From positions 4,054 through 68,053 of the forward strand of contig CAZQGO010000016.1 in NCBI GenBank assembly GCA_964593065.1: 64,000 nt of DNA. The letters run 5' to 3'. Made by a program: the position numbers and the translations under genes. The notes beneath the pieces were generated by a model, which saw nothing but the letters and a program-made list of their open reading frames with translations, did no database searches and had not been told where the DNA came from. Every line of letters starts with the position of its first letter. Positions within the stretch are counted from its first letter, which is position 1. The stretch comes from CAZQGO01 sp964593065. GTDB taxonomy: Bacteria > Oederibacteriota > JAAXVQ01. This document shows positions 16,206 to 24,412 of the stretch, piece after piece.

Positions 16206-18494
16206 TCACCGCCTTCTGCCGCTTCCGGCTTCCCCGGGCAGTAAATCCAGGCCCGAGAACCTCGCCAGGATCTGCTTGCGGCCGTGGCGGGAAAAGGCGA
16301 TTTCCAGCTTGAGATCCTCGCCCTCCCCGCTCTTGCCGATGATCGTGCCGACGCCGAAGCGGGCGTGGGTGACGCGGCGTCCCGGCAGGAGCTCGCCGTA
16401 TCCCGCGGACTCGTCGCCGGCATGCGGTTCCTGCGAGACGTCCTCCGGAGAGGGCGCGTCGACAAACTCATCCGCCGGCCCTCCGTAGGCCCGGCCCCGC
16501 CACAGCCCGCGCTCGCTGTCGCGCCGTTCATCCTGCTGGTGGCGCAAGGGTTTATGGCCGCCGAACAGCCGGGCCGGCATTTCGTACAAAAACCGCGACT
16601 CGGAATTGTAAATGCGGTTGCCGAAGAGGCTGCGCGTCGCCGCGCCCGTCAAGAACAGTTTTTCCCTGGCCCGGGTCATGCCCACGTAGCACAGGCGCCG
16701 TTCCTCGTATAACCCCTGTTCGTCCTGCAGGGCGTTTCCGTGCGGGAACAGCCCTTCCTCCATGCCGACCATGAAGACCACCCGGAACTCCAGGCCCTTG
16801 GCCGAGTGCAGGGTCATCAGGGTCAACTGGTCGCCGCTGTCGGCCCGCTCGTCCAGGCTCGCCGCCAAGGCGACCTGGTCCAAGAATCCCTCCAGGGAAC
16901 CGTCGCCGGTGCGCGTAAATTCCTCCGCCGCGGCGATGAGTTCGTTCAAGTTTTCGATCCGGGCCGCGCCCTCTTCCCGCGACGCCGCCTGCCACATGGC
17001 CAGATACCCGCTCTCCGTGATCAGGGAGGTCAGGAAGCGCGGCAGGGCCTCGCCGCCGCGGCGGACCTGCAGATCGCGCATCAGGGCCAGAAAGTCTTCG
17101 AGGCTGCGGCGCAGCCGTTCGGGCCAGGCCCCCGGCGTCCCCGCCGCCTTTTCCAAGGCGGCGAACAGGGTCAGCTTTTCGGCGGCGGCCAGTTCGCGGA
17201 GCTTCGCCAGGGAGCCCTCGCCCAGGCCCCGGGGCGGCGTGTTGATCACCCGGGTCAGGGACAGTTCGTCCGCCGGATTGACCAGCAGGTTGAGGTAGGC
17301 CAGCACGTCCTTGATCTCCATGCGGTCGTAAAACTTCATGCCGCCGACGATACGGTAGGGCATCCGTTCGCGCCGCAACGCGTCCTCCAGCGGCCGGGAC
17401 TGGGCGTTGGTCCGGTACAGGACCACGAAGTCGGCCAACCGCAGGGGGGCGGGGTCCGAACCGCCGGCCGTGTCGGGCCCGTCCTGCAGACGCTGAACCT
17501 GGCGCACCACGTAGGCCGCTTCGTCGGTCTCGGCCTCGCCGCGGTAGTATACCAGGGGCGCGCCGCCGGGCTTTTCGGTCCAGAGCTTCTTCTCCTTGCG
17601 GCGGGGATTGTTCTTCACCACCGCCCAGGCCGCCTCCAGGATGGTCTGGGTGGAACGGTAATTCTGCTCCAGCTTGATCACGCGCGCCCGGGGATAGTCC
17701 CGCTCGAATTCCAGGATGTTGCGGATGTCGGCCCCGCGGAACTGGTAGATGCTCTGGTCGTCATCCCCCACCACCGTGAGATCGCCCTCTTCCCCGGCCA
17801 GCAGGCGGATCCAGGCATATTGCGCGTGGTTGATGTCCTGGTATTCGTCCACCAGGATGTGCCGGAAGGTCCCGCGGTATTTTTCCAGGACCTCGGGGCG
17901 CTCGGCCAGGAGTTTCACCGCGGCCATGATCAGATCGCCGAAATCGAAGGCGTGGTTGGCCGCCAGTTTTTCCTGGTAGCGGGCGTAGAGCTTGGCGACC
18001 TGGCGCGTGAGGTAGTCCGTCGCGGCCTGCTGGTATTGCGCCGCATCCAGCAGTTCGTGCTTGGCGCTCTCGATCCGGTACGCCGCCTGCTCCAGTTTGA
18101 CCGACTTGTCGTCCCAATTCAGCTCCCGCTGGCAGGTTTTCAGCAGCCGCAGGCTGTCCTCGTCGTCGTACACGGAGAAGGCATAGGGCACCTCGCGCTT
18201 CAAGATGCGCAGGCACAGGGCGTGGAAGGTGCCGAGCCAGAGGTGGCGGGCGGCGTCGTGGTGCAGGAGGCGGTCGACCCTCTCCCGCATTTCCCTGGCC
18301 GCCTTGTTGGTAAAGGTGACGGCCAGGATCTGCCCGGGTCGGACGCCGAGCTGGGAAATGAGATGGGCGATGCGGTAGGTAATGACCCGGGTCTTGCCGG
18401 AGCCGGCGCCGGCCAGGATCAACAGGGGGCCGCCGGCATGCTCGACGGCTTCCCGCTGGGGGGCATTCAGGTCTGTGAGGGAGAACCCGTTCAC
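16206..18494 (-). CDS. pcrA: UvrD/PcrA-type superfamily 1 DNA helicase
   Basis: A 762-residue SF1A 3'-5' helicase. Q-motif LNAPQREAVEH, Walker A GAGSGKT, motif Ia VTFTNKAAREM, Walker B DEYQDIN, motif III VVGDDDQSIYQFRGAD, motif IV QNYRS, motif V TLHSAKGLEF and motif VI YVGMTRAREKL are all visible. The tail (HARFGVGTIIG ... KQILARFSGLDLL) is the small Tudor-like domain by which PcrA/UvrD bind RNA polymerase. Translation starts at GTG (18492-18494) overlapping the HU stop as GTGA. Expected roles are nucleotide excision repair, clearing RNA polymerase and removing RecA. Its place inside a partner-switching operon is unusual. Confidence 0.95.
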   Translation of the reverse strand: MNGFSLTDLNAPQREAVEHAGGPLLILAGAGSGKTRVITYRIAHLISQLGVRPGQILAVTFTNKAAREMRERVDRLLHHDAARHLWLGTFHALCLRILKREVPYAFSVYDDEDSLRLLKTCQRELNWDDKSVKLEQAAYRIESAKHELLDAAQYQQAATDYLTRQVAKLYARYQEKLAANHAFDFGDLIMAAVKLLAERPEVLEKYRGTFRHILVDEYQDINHAQYAWIRLLAGEEGDLTVVGDDDQSIYQFRGADIRNILEFERDYPRARVIKLEQNYRSTQTILEAAWAVVKNNPRRKEKKLWTEKPGGAPLVYYRGEAETDEAAYVVRQVQRLQDGPDTAGGSDPAPLRLADFVVLYRTNAQSRPLEDALRRERMPYRIVGGMKFYDRMEIKDVLAYLNLLVNPADELSLTRVINTPPRGLGEGSLAKLRELAAAEKLTLFAALEKAAGTPGAWPERLRRSLEDFLALMRDLQVRRGGEALPRFLTSLITESGYLAMWQAASREEGAARIENLNELIAAAEEFTRTGDGSLEGFLDQVALAASLDERADSGDQLTLMTLHSAKGLEFRVVFMVGMEEGLFPHGNALQDEQGLYEERRLCYVGMTRAREKLFLTGAATRSLFGNRIYNSESRFLYEMPARLFGGHKPLRHQQDERRDSERGLWRGRAYGGPADEFVDAPSPEDVSQEPHAGDESAGYGELLPGRRVTHARFGVGTIIGKSGEGEDLKLEIAFSRHGRKQILARFSGLDLLPGEAGSGRRR

Positions 18495-18787
18495 GCTTCC
18501 GGCGCGGAACCGCGGCCGCCGCGAATCTCCTTCAAATCTCGGCCGGGGCGGAAATAGACTCGCCGCAGGGCGGGGATGGGCACCGGCTTGCCGGTCTTGA
18601 CCACGCGTCCCAGGCTGGGCCGGCGTTCGCGCGTGCCGAAGGTGCCCAAACCCCGGAGTTCCACGCGGCGGCCCGCCACCAGTTCGCGGGCGATGGTGGA
18701 CAACAGGCTGTCCACGATCACGGCCGCCTCCCGCTGCTTGAATCCGAAGCGCCCCGCCAGCTTGCGCGCCAGCTCCTTCTTGTTCAT
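18491..18787 (-). CDS. HU/IHF-family DNA-bending protein
   Basis: A 98-residue HU/IHF homolog. MNKKELARKLAGRFGFKQREA forms the helical dimer part, LRGLGTFGTRERRPSLGR leads into the DNA-binding arm, and the arm tip carries the Pro (KTGKPVPIPALRRVYFRPG) that intercalates at bends. It overlaps both neighbours by four bases: its ATG overlaps the phosphatase stop (ATGA) and its stop overlaps the pcrA GTG. Whether it is HU or IHF-like cannot be settled from the sequence. Confidence 0.93.
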   Translation of the reverse strand: MNKKELARKLAGRFGFKQREAAVIVDSLLSTIARELVAGRRVELRGLGTFGTRERRPSLGRVVKTGKPVPIPALRRVYFRPGRDLKEIRGGRGSAPEA

Positions 18788-20337
18788 GGCGCCTCGCCTT
18801 CTTCCGCCTTGACCAGGATCATGGTGATGTCGTCGTTCTGCGGCGCGTCGCCCACGAAATGGTGGACCGCGCGCTCGATGTATTCCACGATGCCGCTGGC
18901 GCGGTAGTTCGCCGCTTCGTGCAGGGCCTGAATCAGCCGCTCGCTGCCGAACAGCTCCTGGGCGGTGTTGGTCGCTTCGTCCACGCCGTCGGTGTACAGC
19001 AGGATGAAATCACCGGGCCCCAGTTTGACCGTGCGCTCGGTCAGCATCAGGTCGAAGGTGTCGGGATCCGAGATGCCGATGGCGATGCCGGTCGGCATTT
19101 CCAGCTCGCAACCCTTAGTGGCCTTGCGGTAGATGATAGCGGCCAGATGTCCGGCCCGGGAGATGGTCACGGTCCTTTTCGGGCCGTCCAGGACCAGGTA
19201 GGAAAGGGTGACGAACATATTTTCCGGCAGATCCCGGTACAGCAACTGGTTGGTCTTGGACAGGACCTTGCCGGGGGAATGGGTCTGGCTGGCCACGCTG
19301 CGCAGGACCGAACGCGTCTGGGCCATGACCAGGGCCCCGGGGACGCCCTTCCCCGACACGTCCGCGACCGTCATGCCCCAGAAACCCTTGCCCAGGTCGA
19401 TGAAGTCGAAGTAATCTCCGCTGACTTCCTCGGCCGCCCGGTACAGGCGGGCCACCGAGTAACCCTGGATTTTCGGGCTGTCGTTCGGCACGAGCAGGTT
19501 CTGGATGCGCTGGGCGATTTCCATTTCGTTCTGCAGGCGTTCCTTGATGATGAGGTCGGCCTGGGCGCTTTTCAAATTGGCGGCCATGTGGTTGAAGGCC
19601 GCCGACAGGAGTCCCAGCTCGTCCCGCCGCTTCACCGGCAGGCGCAGGTCCAGGTTGCCCCGTCCAATCACCTCGGTGGCATCCGCCAGCCGCCGGATGG
19701 GGCGCGTGATGCGGTTGACCAGCCACAAGGACACGAGAATGCCGAAGAGCATGCCGCCGACGGCCACGAAGAAGATGTTGGTCAGGGTTTCGCGGACCAC
19801 CTCGTTGATCGGTTGCAGGGAGTAGAGGATGTGGGCGGAGCCGATGCGTTTGCGGACATCCTGGTTGGTCCCGGAGACCAGGATCGGAACCTCGAAATCG
19901 AGGACCTCCTCGCCGTCCAGGCGGTATTGCCCCACCCGGCCGGAGGCGTAGTGTTCGAGCACGGCTTGGGCGGGTTGCTGGTACACCTGGCCTTCCAGTT
20001 TGAAATTGGTGTGTGCCAGGATCAGGTTGTTCTCGTCCACCAAGGCGGCGGCCACGATGCCCTTTTCCTGTTTGAGCACCTGGTCCACCAGCACGGCCAG
20101 CCGGGCGCGGTCATCGGTCGCCAAGGCTTCGGCCGCGTTGGCGGCCAAACCCCGCGTCAGCGCCTGGCCCTTGACCATCATCTGGTCCAGCAGCCGGTCC
20201 TTGACGCGGTAACGCACCACCTCGGTGACCAGGCCCATCACGCCGGCGATCAGCAGGATGATAGCGAAGGAAAACTTGAACTTGAGGCCGATGCCCCGCT
20301 TGAATTTCAGTTCTCCGGTCAAGGCCTGAGCGGTCAT
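18784..20337 (-). CDS. Membrane PP2C-type phosphatase with sensor and HAMP domains (RsbU/RsbP-like)
   Basis: A 517-residue sensor phosphatase. A transmembrane helix at about 20-42 (FSFAIILLIAGVMGLVTEV) and a second at about 188-208 (FFVAVGGMLFGILVSLWLV) bracket a roughly 145-residue extracytoplasmic sensor domain of Cache-like size. A HAMP domain (NRITRPIRRLADATEVIGRG) and a short coiled region follow. Residues 285-510 are the SpoIIE/PP2C domain with metal Asp residues in SGDYFDFID, VADVSGKG, YTDGVDEA and NDDITMILV. It should dephosphorylate one or both STAS proteins of the operon in response to an external signal. It lies five bases after the first STAS gene and its stop overlaps the HU start. 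Confidence 0.92.
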   Translation of the reverse strand: MTAQALTGELKFKRGIGLKFKFSFAIILLIAGVMGLVTEVVRYRVKDRLLDQMMVKGQALTRGLAANAAEALATDDRARLAVLVDQVLKQEKGIVAAALVDENNLILAHTNFKLEGQVYQQPAQAVLEHYASGRVGQYRLDGEEVLDFEVPILVSGTNQDVRKRIGSAHILYSLQPINEVVRETLTNIFFVAVGGMLFGILVSLWLVNRITRPIRRLADATEVIGRGNLDLRLPVKRRDELGLLSAAFNHMAANLKSAQADLIIKERLQNEMEIAQRIQNLLVPNDSPKIQGYSVARLYRAAEEVSGDYFDFIDLGKGFWGMTVADVSGKGVPGALVMAQTRSVLRSVASQTHSPGKVLSKTNQLLYRDLPENMFVTLSYLVLDGPKRTVTISRAGHLAAIIYRKATKGCELEMPTGIAIGISDPDTFDLMLTERTVKLGPGDFILLYTDGVDEATNTAQELFGSERLIQALHEAANYRASGIVEYIERAVHHFVGDAPQNDDITMILVKAEEGEAP

Positions 20338-20342
20338 TGCGG

Positions 20343-20690
20343 CTACCCTTCGAATTTCTTGAGCGCTTCTTGCCGGCTGGCGTAGGTCTCGAACACCTCG
20401 GTGAAGCCGAAGGTCTTGAGAATGTCGAACACGGGCGCGGAATATCCCCCGACCTTGATGTCGCCGCCCCGGCGGCGGACTTCGCGGATGCTGCCGATGA
20501 TGGCGCCCAAACCCGCGGAGGAAATGTATTCCAGATTCGAGAGGTCAAGCACGATGTTGCACAAGCCGGCCTTGATCAACTTGTCCAGGGCCTGCTCGAA
20601 CTTGGGCACCTCGCGCATGTCCATGAACCCGCCGACGTTCAGAATCTGAATTTTGCCCTTGCTTTCCTGGCTAATCGCGACTTGTTTCAA
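20343..20690 (-). CDS. STAS-domain anti-anti-sigma factor, first gene of operon
   Basis: A 115-residue STAS domain close to the SpoIIAA/RsbV pattern: LDLSNLEYISSAGLGAIIG contains the phosphorylatable Ser (SSAG). No ATG is present before the domain. TTG at 20688-20690 (LKQVAISQESKG) has GGAG seven bases upstream, so I choose it as the start. It is the first gene of the STAS-phosphatase-HU-PcrA-STAS-kinase operon. Having two different STAS proteins with one kinase suggests either two inputs or a second partner elsewhere. Confidence 0.88.
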   Translation of the reverse strand: MKQVAISQESKGKIQILNVGGFMDMREVPKFEQALDKLIKAGLCNIVLDLSNLEYISSAGLGAIIGSIREVRRRGGDIKVGGYSAPVFDILKTFGFTEVFETYASRQEALKKFEG

Positions 20691-20803
20691 GGTTGGTCTC
20701 CTTCGGCTGGACTGCACCCCGGACGGCCCCCCGCGTGGCTCGCACGCGCCGCTCCGGTTCAAACTCCGGGGCCGACCCGGGCCCGAATGCTCGTTGGAAT
20801 TCT

Positions 20804-20809
20804 ATTATA
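20804..20809 (-). promoter_or_regulatory. -10 element of the partner-switching operon
   Basis: Perfect TATAAT on the minus strand (20809-20804), about 115 bases before the TTG start at 20690, with AT-rich sequence around it in an otherwise GC-rich spacer. No clear -35 is visible, so an activator or an alternative sigma factor may be needed. It lies at the very 3' end of ribF's intergenic space. Confidence 0.5.
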
Positions 20810-20820
20810 TGCAAGTTAAA

Positions 20821-21777
20821 TCATATTCCGCCACTGAAAATTCGGGAAAAAGACGTCCCGGCTGGCCAGACTCTCCGCGCGCGCTCCCAATCCCGCGTGA
20901 CTTGGGCGCGCAAGGCCTCCGCACCGGAAAACGGCCTCACGGCGCGCAGGCGCGAAAGAAACAGCACTTCCAGGCTGCGGCCGTACAGCGATCCCCGCCA
21001 GCCGGGAATGTGCACTTCAATCGTCCGGGGGCCGCGGCGGTGGAAAGTGGGCTGCGGCCCGATGTGGCACAAGGCCGGCCGGATGCGCGCCCCGCTGCGG
21101 ACCCAAACCGCGTACACGCCCGCGGCCGGAACGATCTCGTGTTCGGTATGCAGGTTGGCCGTCGGCAGGCCGATGCGGGCTCCGCGACCCTCGCCGCGCA
21201 CCACGCGCCCGTGGAGCGCGTAGGGCCGGCCGAGTCCCCGCCGCGCCCAGGCCACCCGGCCTCCGGCGAGGGCGGCGCGCAGCCGCGTGGAACTCAGCAC
21301 CCGTCCGCCCAGGCGGCGGGGCTTGACCACCGTGACGGAAAATCCCCGGCGTTTGCCGAGCTCGCGCAGCAGGGCCGCGTCTCCCCGCCCGTGCCGTCCG
21401 AAACGGAAATCCTCCCCCACCACCATCTGCCGCATGCGCAGGCGTTCCAGCAGGACCCTGGCGACGAAGGTTTCCGGAGGCGTGTCCGCCAAACGCCGGG
21501 TAAAGGGCAGGAGAAAGACTTCGTCCAATCCCAGGACGCGCAGGCGGGCCAGGCGCTGCCCGTCCGTCGCCAAGCGCAGGGGCCGCAGGGCCGGGGCGAG
21601 GGTTTGGTGGGGATGATCGTTGAAGGTCATGAGGGCGGCGGAGAGCCCGCGGCGGCGGGCCGCCGCCAGCAAGACGCGCACGATCCGTTCGTGCCCCCGG
21701 TGCAAGCCATCGAAGACGCCCACGGTCAGCGCCCGGTCCCGGCGTGAACGGCGCGGGAGGCGGCGATAGAGGCGCAC
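20821..21777 (-). CDS. ribF: Bifunctional riboflavin kinase / FAD synthetase
   Basis: A 318-residue RibF that makes FMN and then FAD. The adenylyltransferase half shows GVFDGLHRGHERI (the HxGH nucleotidyl motif), VVGEDFRFGRHGRG and SSTRLRAAL. The kinase half starts near residue 185 with GRVVRGEGRGARIGLPTANL and continues with AGVYAV, IGPQPTF and EVHIPGWRGSLYG. The order nrnA-truB-ribF at the end of the nusA-infB cluster is the classic arrangement. The usual next gene, rpsO, is absent here. Unusually Arg-rich at the N terminus. Confidence 0.95.
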   Translation of the reverse strand: MRLYRRLPRRSRRDRALTVGVFDGLHRGHERIVRVLLAAARRRGLSAALMTFNDHPHQTLAPALRPLRLATDGQRLARLRVLGLDEVFLLPFTRRLADTPPETFVARVLLERLRMRQMVVGEDFRFGRHGRGDAALLRELGKRRGFSVTVVKPRRLGGRVLSSTRLRAALAGGRVAWARRGLGRPYALHGRVVRGEGRGARIGLPTANLHTEHEIVPAAGVYAVWVRSGARIRPALCHIGPQPTFHRRGPRTIEVHIPGWRGSLYGRSLEVLFLSRLRAVRPFSGAEALRAQVTRDWERARRVWPAGTSFSRIFSGGI

Positions 21778-21780
21778 GGT

Positions 21781-22677
21781 CTAGGCCTCCCCGTCCGCGG
21801 ATAATACTTTTTCCATGCGCAGCAGGTTCTGCTCCAGGCGCGCCACGGCGTGCAGCCGGCCGTCGGCGGCCACCAGCCGGAAAGTCCGCTGGCCCAGAGT
21901 CAGGATTTCCGCCGGCGCGGCCAGGGGCCGGCCGTGGCGGATGTCCGCCAGTCCGGCGGCGGCGACCCGCACGGCCGGCAGGTGCGCCAAGGCTTCCTCC
22001 GGCGGAACCAGCCGGGACCGCCACCGGCCCTGCGATGCCTCCCGCCCCAGTTCCTCCAGCGTGGTGCAAGCCGATTCGGCGAAACCGCTGCAAAAGCTCC
22101 GCCGCAAATGCGCCAAGCAGGCGCCGCAGGCCAGGCTTTCGCCCAGTTCCGCCACCAGGGAGCGGACGTACATGCCGCGGGAGCACGACACTTCGAAGCG
22201 CACGCGGGGCGGTGCGAACTCCAAGAGGCGGATGTGGCCGATGGACACCGGCTGCGCCGGCCGGAATACGGTCTGTCCCTGCCGGGCCAGGCGGTAGAGT
22301 CGCCGGCCCTGGTGGCGCCGCGCCGAAATCATGGGGGGCGTCTGCAGATTCACGCCGAGAAAGCGCGCCAGCTGGGCCGCGATTTCCTCCCGTGTCAGCG
22401 GCGGAACCTGCTTTTCAGCCAGCACGCGGCCATGGATGTCCAGGGAATCCGTACTGCGTCCGAGAAGGGCTTCGGCGAGGTAGACTTTCACGTCGGGAAG
22501 ATAAGACAGGAGGCGGGTCGCCCGGCCGAAGGCCAGCACCAAAACGCCCTCTGCGCCCGGGTCCAGGGTGCCGCCGTGGCCGATTCCGCGCTGCCCGGTG
22601 AGATCGCGCACGGTGCGCACCACTCCGGCCGAGGTCGGACCCGCAGGCTTGAAGACGGGGAGCATCCCGCAGGTCAT
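21781..22677 (-). CDS. truB: tRNA pseudouridine-55 synthase
   Basis: A 298-residue TruB that converts U55 in the tRNA T loop. The catalytic Asp39 lies in GHGGTLDPGAEGVL. The Tyr/Lys-containing motifs RHQGRRLYRLARQG and the VSCSRGMYVRSLVAELG segment are present, followed by a short PUA-like tail. AGGA nine bases upstream favours the first ATG (MTCGMLPVFKP), with MLPVFKP four codons later as the alternative. It lies three bases upstream of ribF and six bases downstream of nrnA. Confidence 0.96.
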   Translation of the reverse strand: MTCGMLPVFKPAGPTSAGVVRTVRDLTGQRGIGHGGTLDPGAEGVLVLAFGRATRLLSYLPDVKVYLAEALLGRSTDSLDIHGRVLAEKQVPPLTREEIAAQLARFLGVNLQTPPMISARRHQGRRLYRLARQGQTVFRPAQPVSIGHIRLLEFAPPRVRFEVSCSRGMYVRSLVAELGESLACGACLAHLRRSFCSGFAESACTTLEELGREASQGRWRSRLVPPEEALAHLPAVRVAAAGLADIRHGRPLAAPAEILTLGQRTFRLVAADGRLHAVARLEQNLLRMEKVLSADGEA

Positions 22678-22683
22678 GCGCGC

Positions 22684-23691
22684 CTATCCTTTCGCGTTCA
22701 GACTCTGCTCCACCACGTCGAGAACTCTGGCCTGGACGGCTTCCAGGGTGCCCGTCAACAAGGCGCCGGCCGCGCGCTGGTGGCCCCCGCCGCCCAGGCG
22801 GTGGGCGATGGTGGACACGTCCACGGCGCCGCGGGAACGAAGGGACAGCTTGATGTGACCGTCTTCCGTCTCCAGGAAAAAGACGGCCACCTCGACGCCG
22901 TCGACCGCGCGCACATAATTGACGAAATTTTCGGTTTGATTGGCCCGGGCGCCCGTGGCCGCGAGCATTTCCTGGGTCACGGCGAACCAGCCCACGTTCC
23001 GCCGGGCATTGAACCGCACCTGGCACAGGGCGTACGCCAGCAGCTGCAGGGCTTCCGCGGGCACGCGCTCGTAGATTTGCTCATTTAAAAAACCGGGTTC
23101 CAGGCCCAGCGCCAGCAACTCGGCCACGATGCGGTGCGTGCGGGGGGTGACCGAGGCATACTTGAAATGTCCGGTATCGGTGGCGATGGCCGTGTAGATT
23201 CCGACGGCCATGCGCTTGTCCACCGGGCAATTCAGGGCCTTCAACAGTTCCCAGACCTGCTCGCCCGTGGCCGCCGCCGTGGGATCGATGAGATTCACGG
23301 TGCCATAGCGGGTGTTGTAGACATGATGGTCCAGGTTGATGATTTTATCCGCGTTCTGCGGAAACGCCAGCACGCCGCCGGAGCGCTGCTCGTCCGGGCA
23401 CTCCAAAAAGATGGCCACGTCGTGATGCGCGGTGTGCGGCCGGTCCTGCCGGAAGTCTTCCTGATTCGGGAGGAAGTGGTACAACGCGGGCGTGGGATGG
23501 GCATTGACGACGGTCACCGTCTTGCCCAGGGTCAGCAAGGCCAAGGACAGCGCGGATTCGCACCCCAAGCCGTCGCCGTCGGGATTGAGATGCGTCGTCA
23601 GCACGAAGTCCCGTGCGGATTTGATGAGCTCCAGCGCGCGGGCGAATTCCTCCGCGTAGTGCGGATCGCGCTCCAACCGTTGTTCGACCAT
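22684..23691 (-). CDS. nrnA: DHH-family bifunctional oligoribonuclease / pAp phosphatase
   Basis: A 335-residue DHH/DHHA1 phosphoesterase. First metal motif THLNPDGDGLGCES, then NLDHHVYN (DHH), IATDTGHFKYA, and in the C-terminal DHHA1 domain the substrate-binding GGGGHQRAAG. Family members degrade 2-5 nt RNA and 3'-phosphoadenosine 5'-phosphate. The position between rbfA and truB is the one often seen in bacteria. No frame damage is seen. Confidence 0.93.
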   Translation of the reverse strand: MVEQRLERDPHYAEEFARALELIKSARDFVLTTHLNPDGDGLGCESALSLALLTLGKTVTVVNAHPTPALYHFLPNQEDFRQDRPHTAHHDVAIFLECPDEQRSGGVLAFPQNADKIINLDHHVYNTRYGTVNLIDPTAAATGEQVWELLKALNCPVDKRMAVGIYTAIATDTGHFKYASVTPRTHRIVAELLALGLEPGFLNEQIYERVPAEALQLLAYALCQVRFNARRNVGWFAVTQEMLAATGARANQTENFVNYVRAVDGVEVAVFFLETEDGHIKLSLRSRGAVDVSTIAHRLGGGGHQRAAGALLTGTLEAVQARVLDVVEQSLNAKG

Positions 23692-23707
23692 GTTCCCGCC
23701 GGCCTCC

Positions 23708-24055
23708 CTAGTCTTCCTTTTCCAGCTCGTCGATCAGTTTGAGCACTCTTTCCGTCCGCTCCATCTCGTCGTCCGCAAAAAACTGCAGGTCCGGGATGAT
23801 CCGCAGCTCGAGGCGGCTTCCCAGTTCCCGCCGGAGGTAGCCCTTGGCGTGTCCCAGGGCCTCCAGGGCCTCGGCGCATTGCGCGCCGTTTTCCAGGGTG
23901 CGGATAAAGACCCTCGCCTCGCGCAGGTCCGGCGTGAGCCGGACCCGGGTCACGGTCACCCAGCGCAACCTCGGATCGGCGATTTTTCGCAGCAGCAGGT
24001 CCGAGATCTCCCGAACCAGCTGGGAGCCCACGCGCTCCAGGCGCTTGGGGTTCAT
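23708..24055 (-). CDS. rbfA: Ribosome-binding factor A
   Basis: A 115-residue KH-fold protein that helps mature the 5' end of 16S rRNA in the 30S subunit. MNPKRLERVGSQLVREISDLL at the start, then the KH region VTVTRVRLTPDLREARVFI and LRRELGSRLELRIIPDLQFFAD, follow the family closely. It ends with an acidic tail. It lies between ylxP (18 bases upstream) and nrnA. Confidence 0.95.
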   Translation of the reverse strand: MNPKRLERVGSQLVREISDLLLRKIADPRLRWVTVTRVRLTPDLREARVFIRTLENGAQCAEALEALGHAKGYLRRELGSRLELRIIPDLQFFADDEMERTERVLKLIDELEKED

Positions 24056-24073
24056 CGTTTCGTCCCGGGAGGA

Positions 24074-24355
24074 TCAGCGAATTTCCAGGTCATGTCTCAA
24101 CAACTCCGCCTCATGATACCCCGCCACCGTGTTCAGCGCGTGCGCCAGCGTGGAGTCCACCTCGCGGGATTCCGTGTTGACGCAGGCGATGGCCAGCTTG
24201 GAACGCTGCCACAGGTCCTGGTACTCGACTTCGGCCACCGACACGTTGAACCGCTGTTTCAGCCGCTCGGTCAGCCGTTTCAGGAGCGTTCTTTTTCCTT
24301 TGAGGGAACCATTCTCCGGGAAGTGCAGTTCCACGGTCAACAGGCCGACCACCAT
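24074..24355 (-). CDS. ylxP: DUF503 / YlxP-like small protein
   Basis: A 93-residue protein of the DUF503 family. It begins MVVGLLTVELHFPENGSLKG and contains the conserved KRxxLKxLxERLKQRFNVSVAE segment and the TES(REVD) region. The ATG at 24355 has GAGGAG eight bases upstream; a longer frame would include a low-complexity Arg/Gly stretch. In Bacillus the same gene sits between infB and rbfA, as here. Its biochemical role is not settled; a link to ribosome maturation is inferred only from context. Confidence 0.9.
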   Translation of the reverse strand: MVVGLLTVELHFPENGSLKGKRTLLKRLTERLKQRFNVSVAEVEYQDLWQRSKLAIACVNTESREVDSTLAHALNTVAGYHEAELLRHDLEIR

Positions 24356-24412
24356 GGCATGGGCTCCTCGGCCGCGGGCGCGCCCGCCGCCTGAGCGCAC
24401 GGGGCGTGCGCT

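Noticed and set aside
16740..18557. 605-codon frame antisense to pcrA, and 680-codon frame antisense to mfd (53887-55929)
   Set aside because: Both mirror conserved helicase genes and their translations look like reverse-complement shadows.
20691..21800. FMN riboswitch near ribF
   Set aside because: ribF is internal to an operon with three bases before it; no RFN-like conserved segments are visible.
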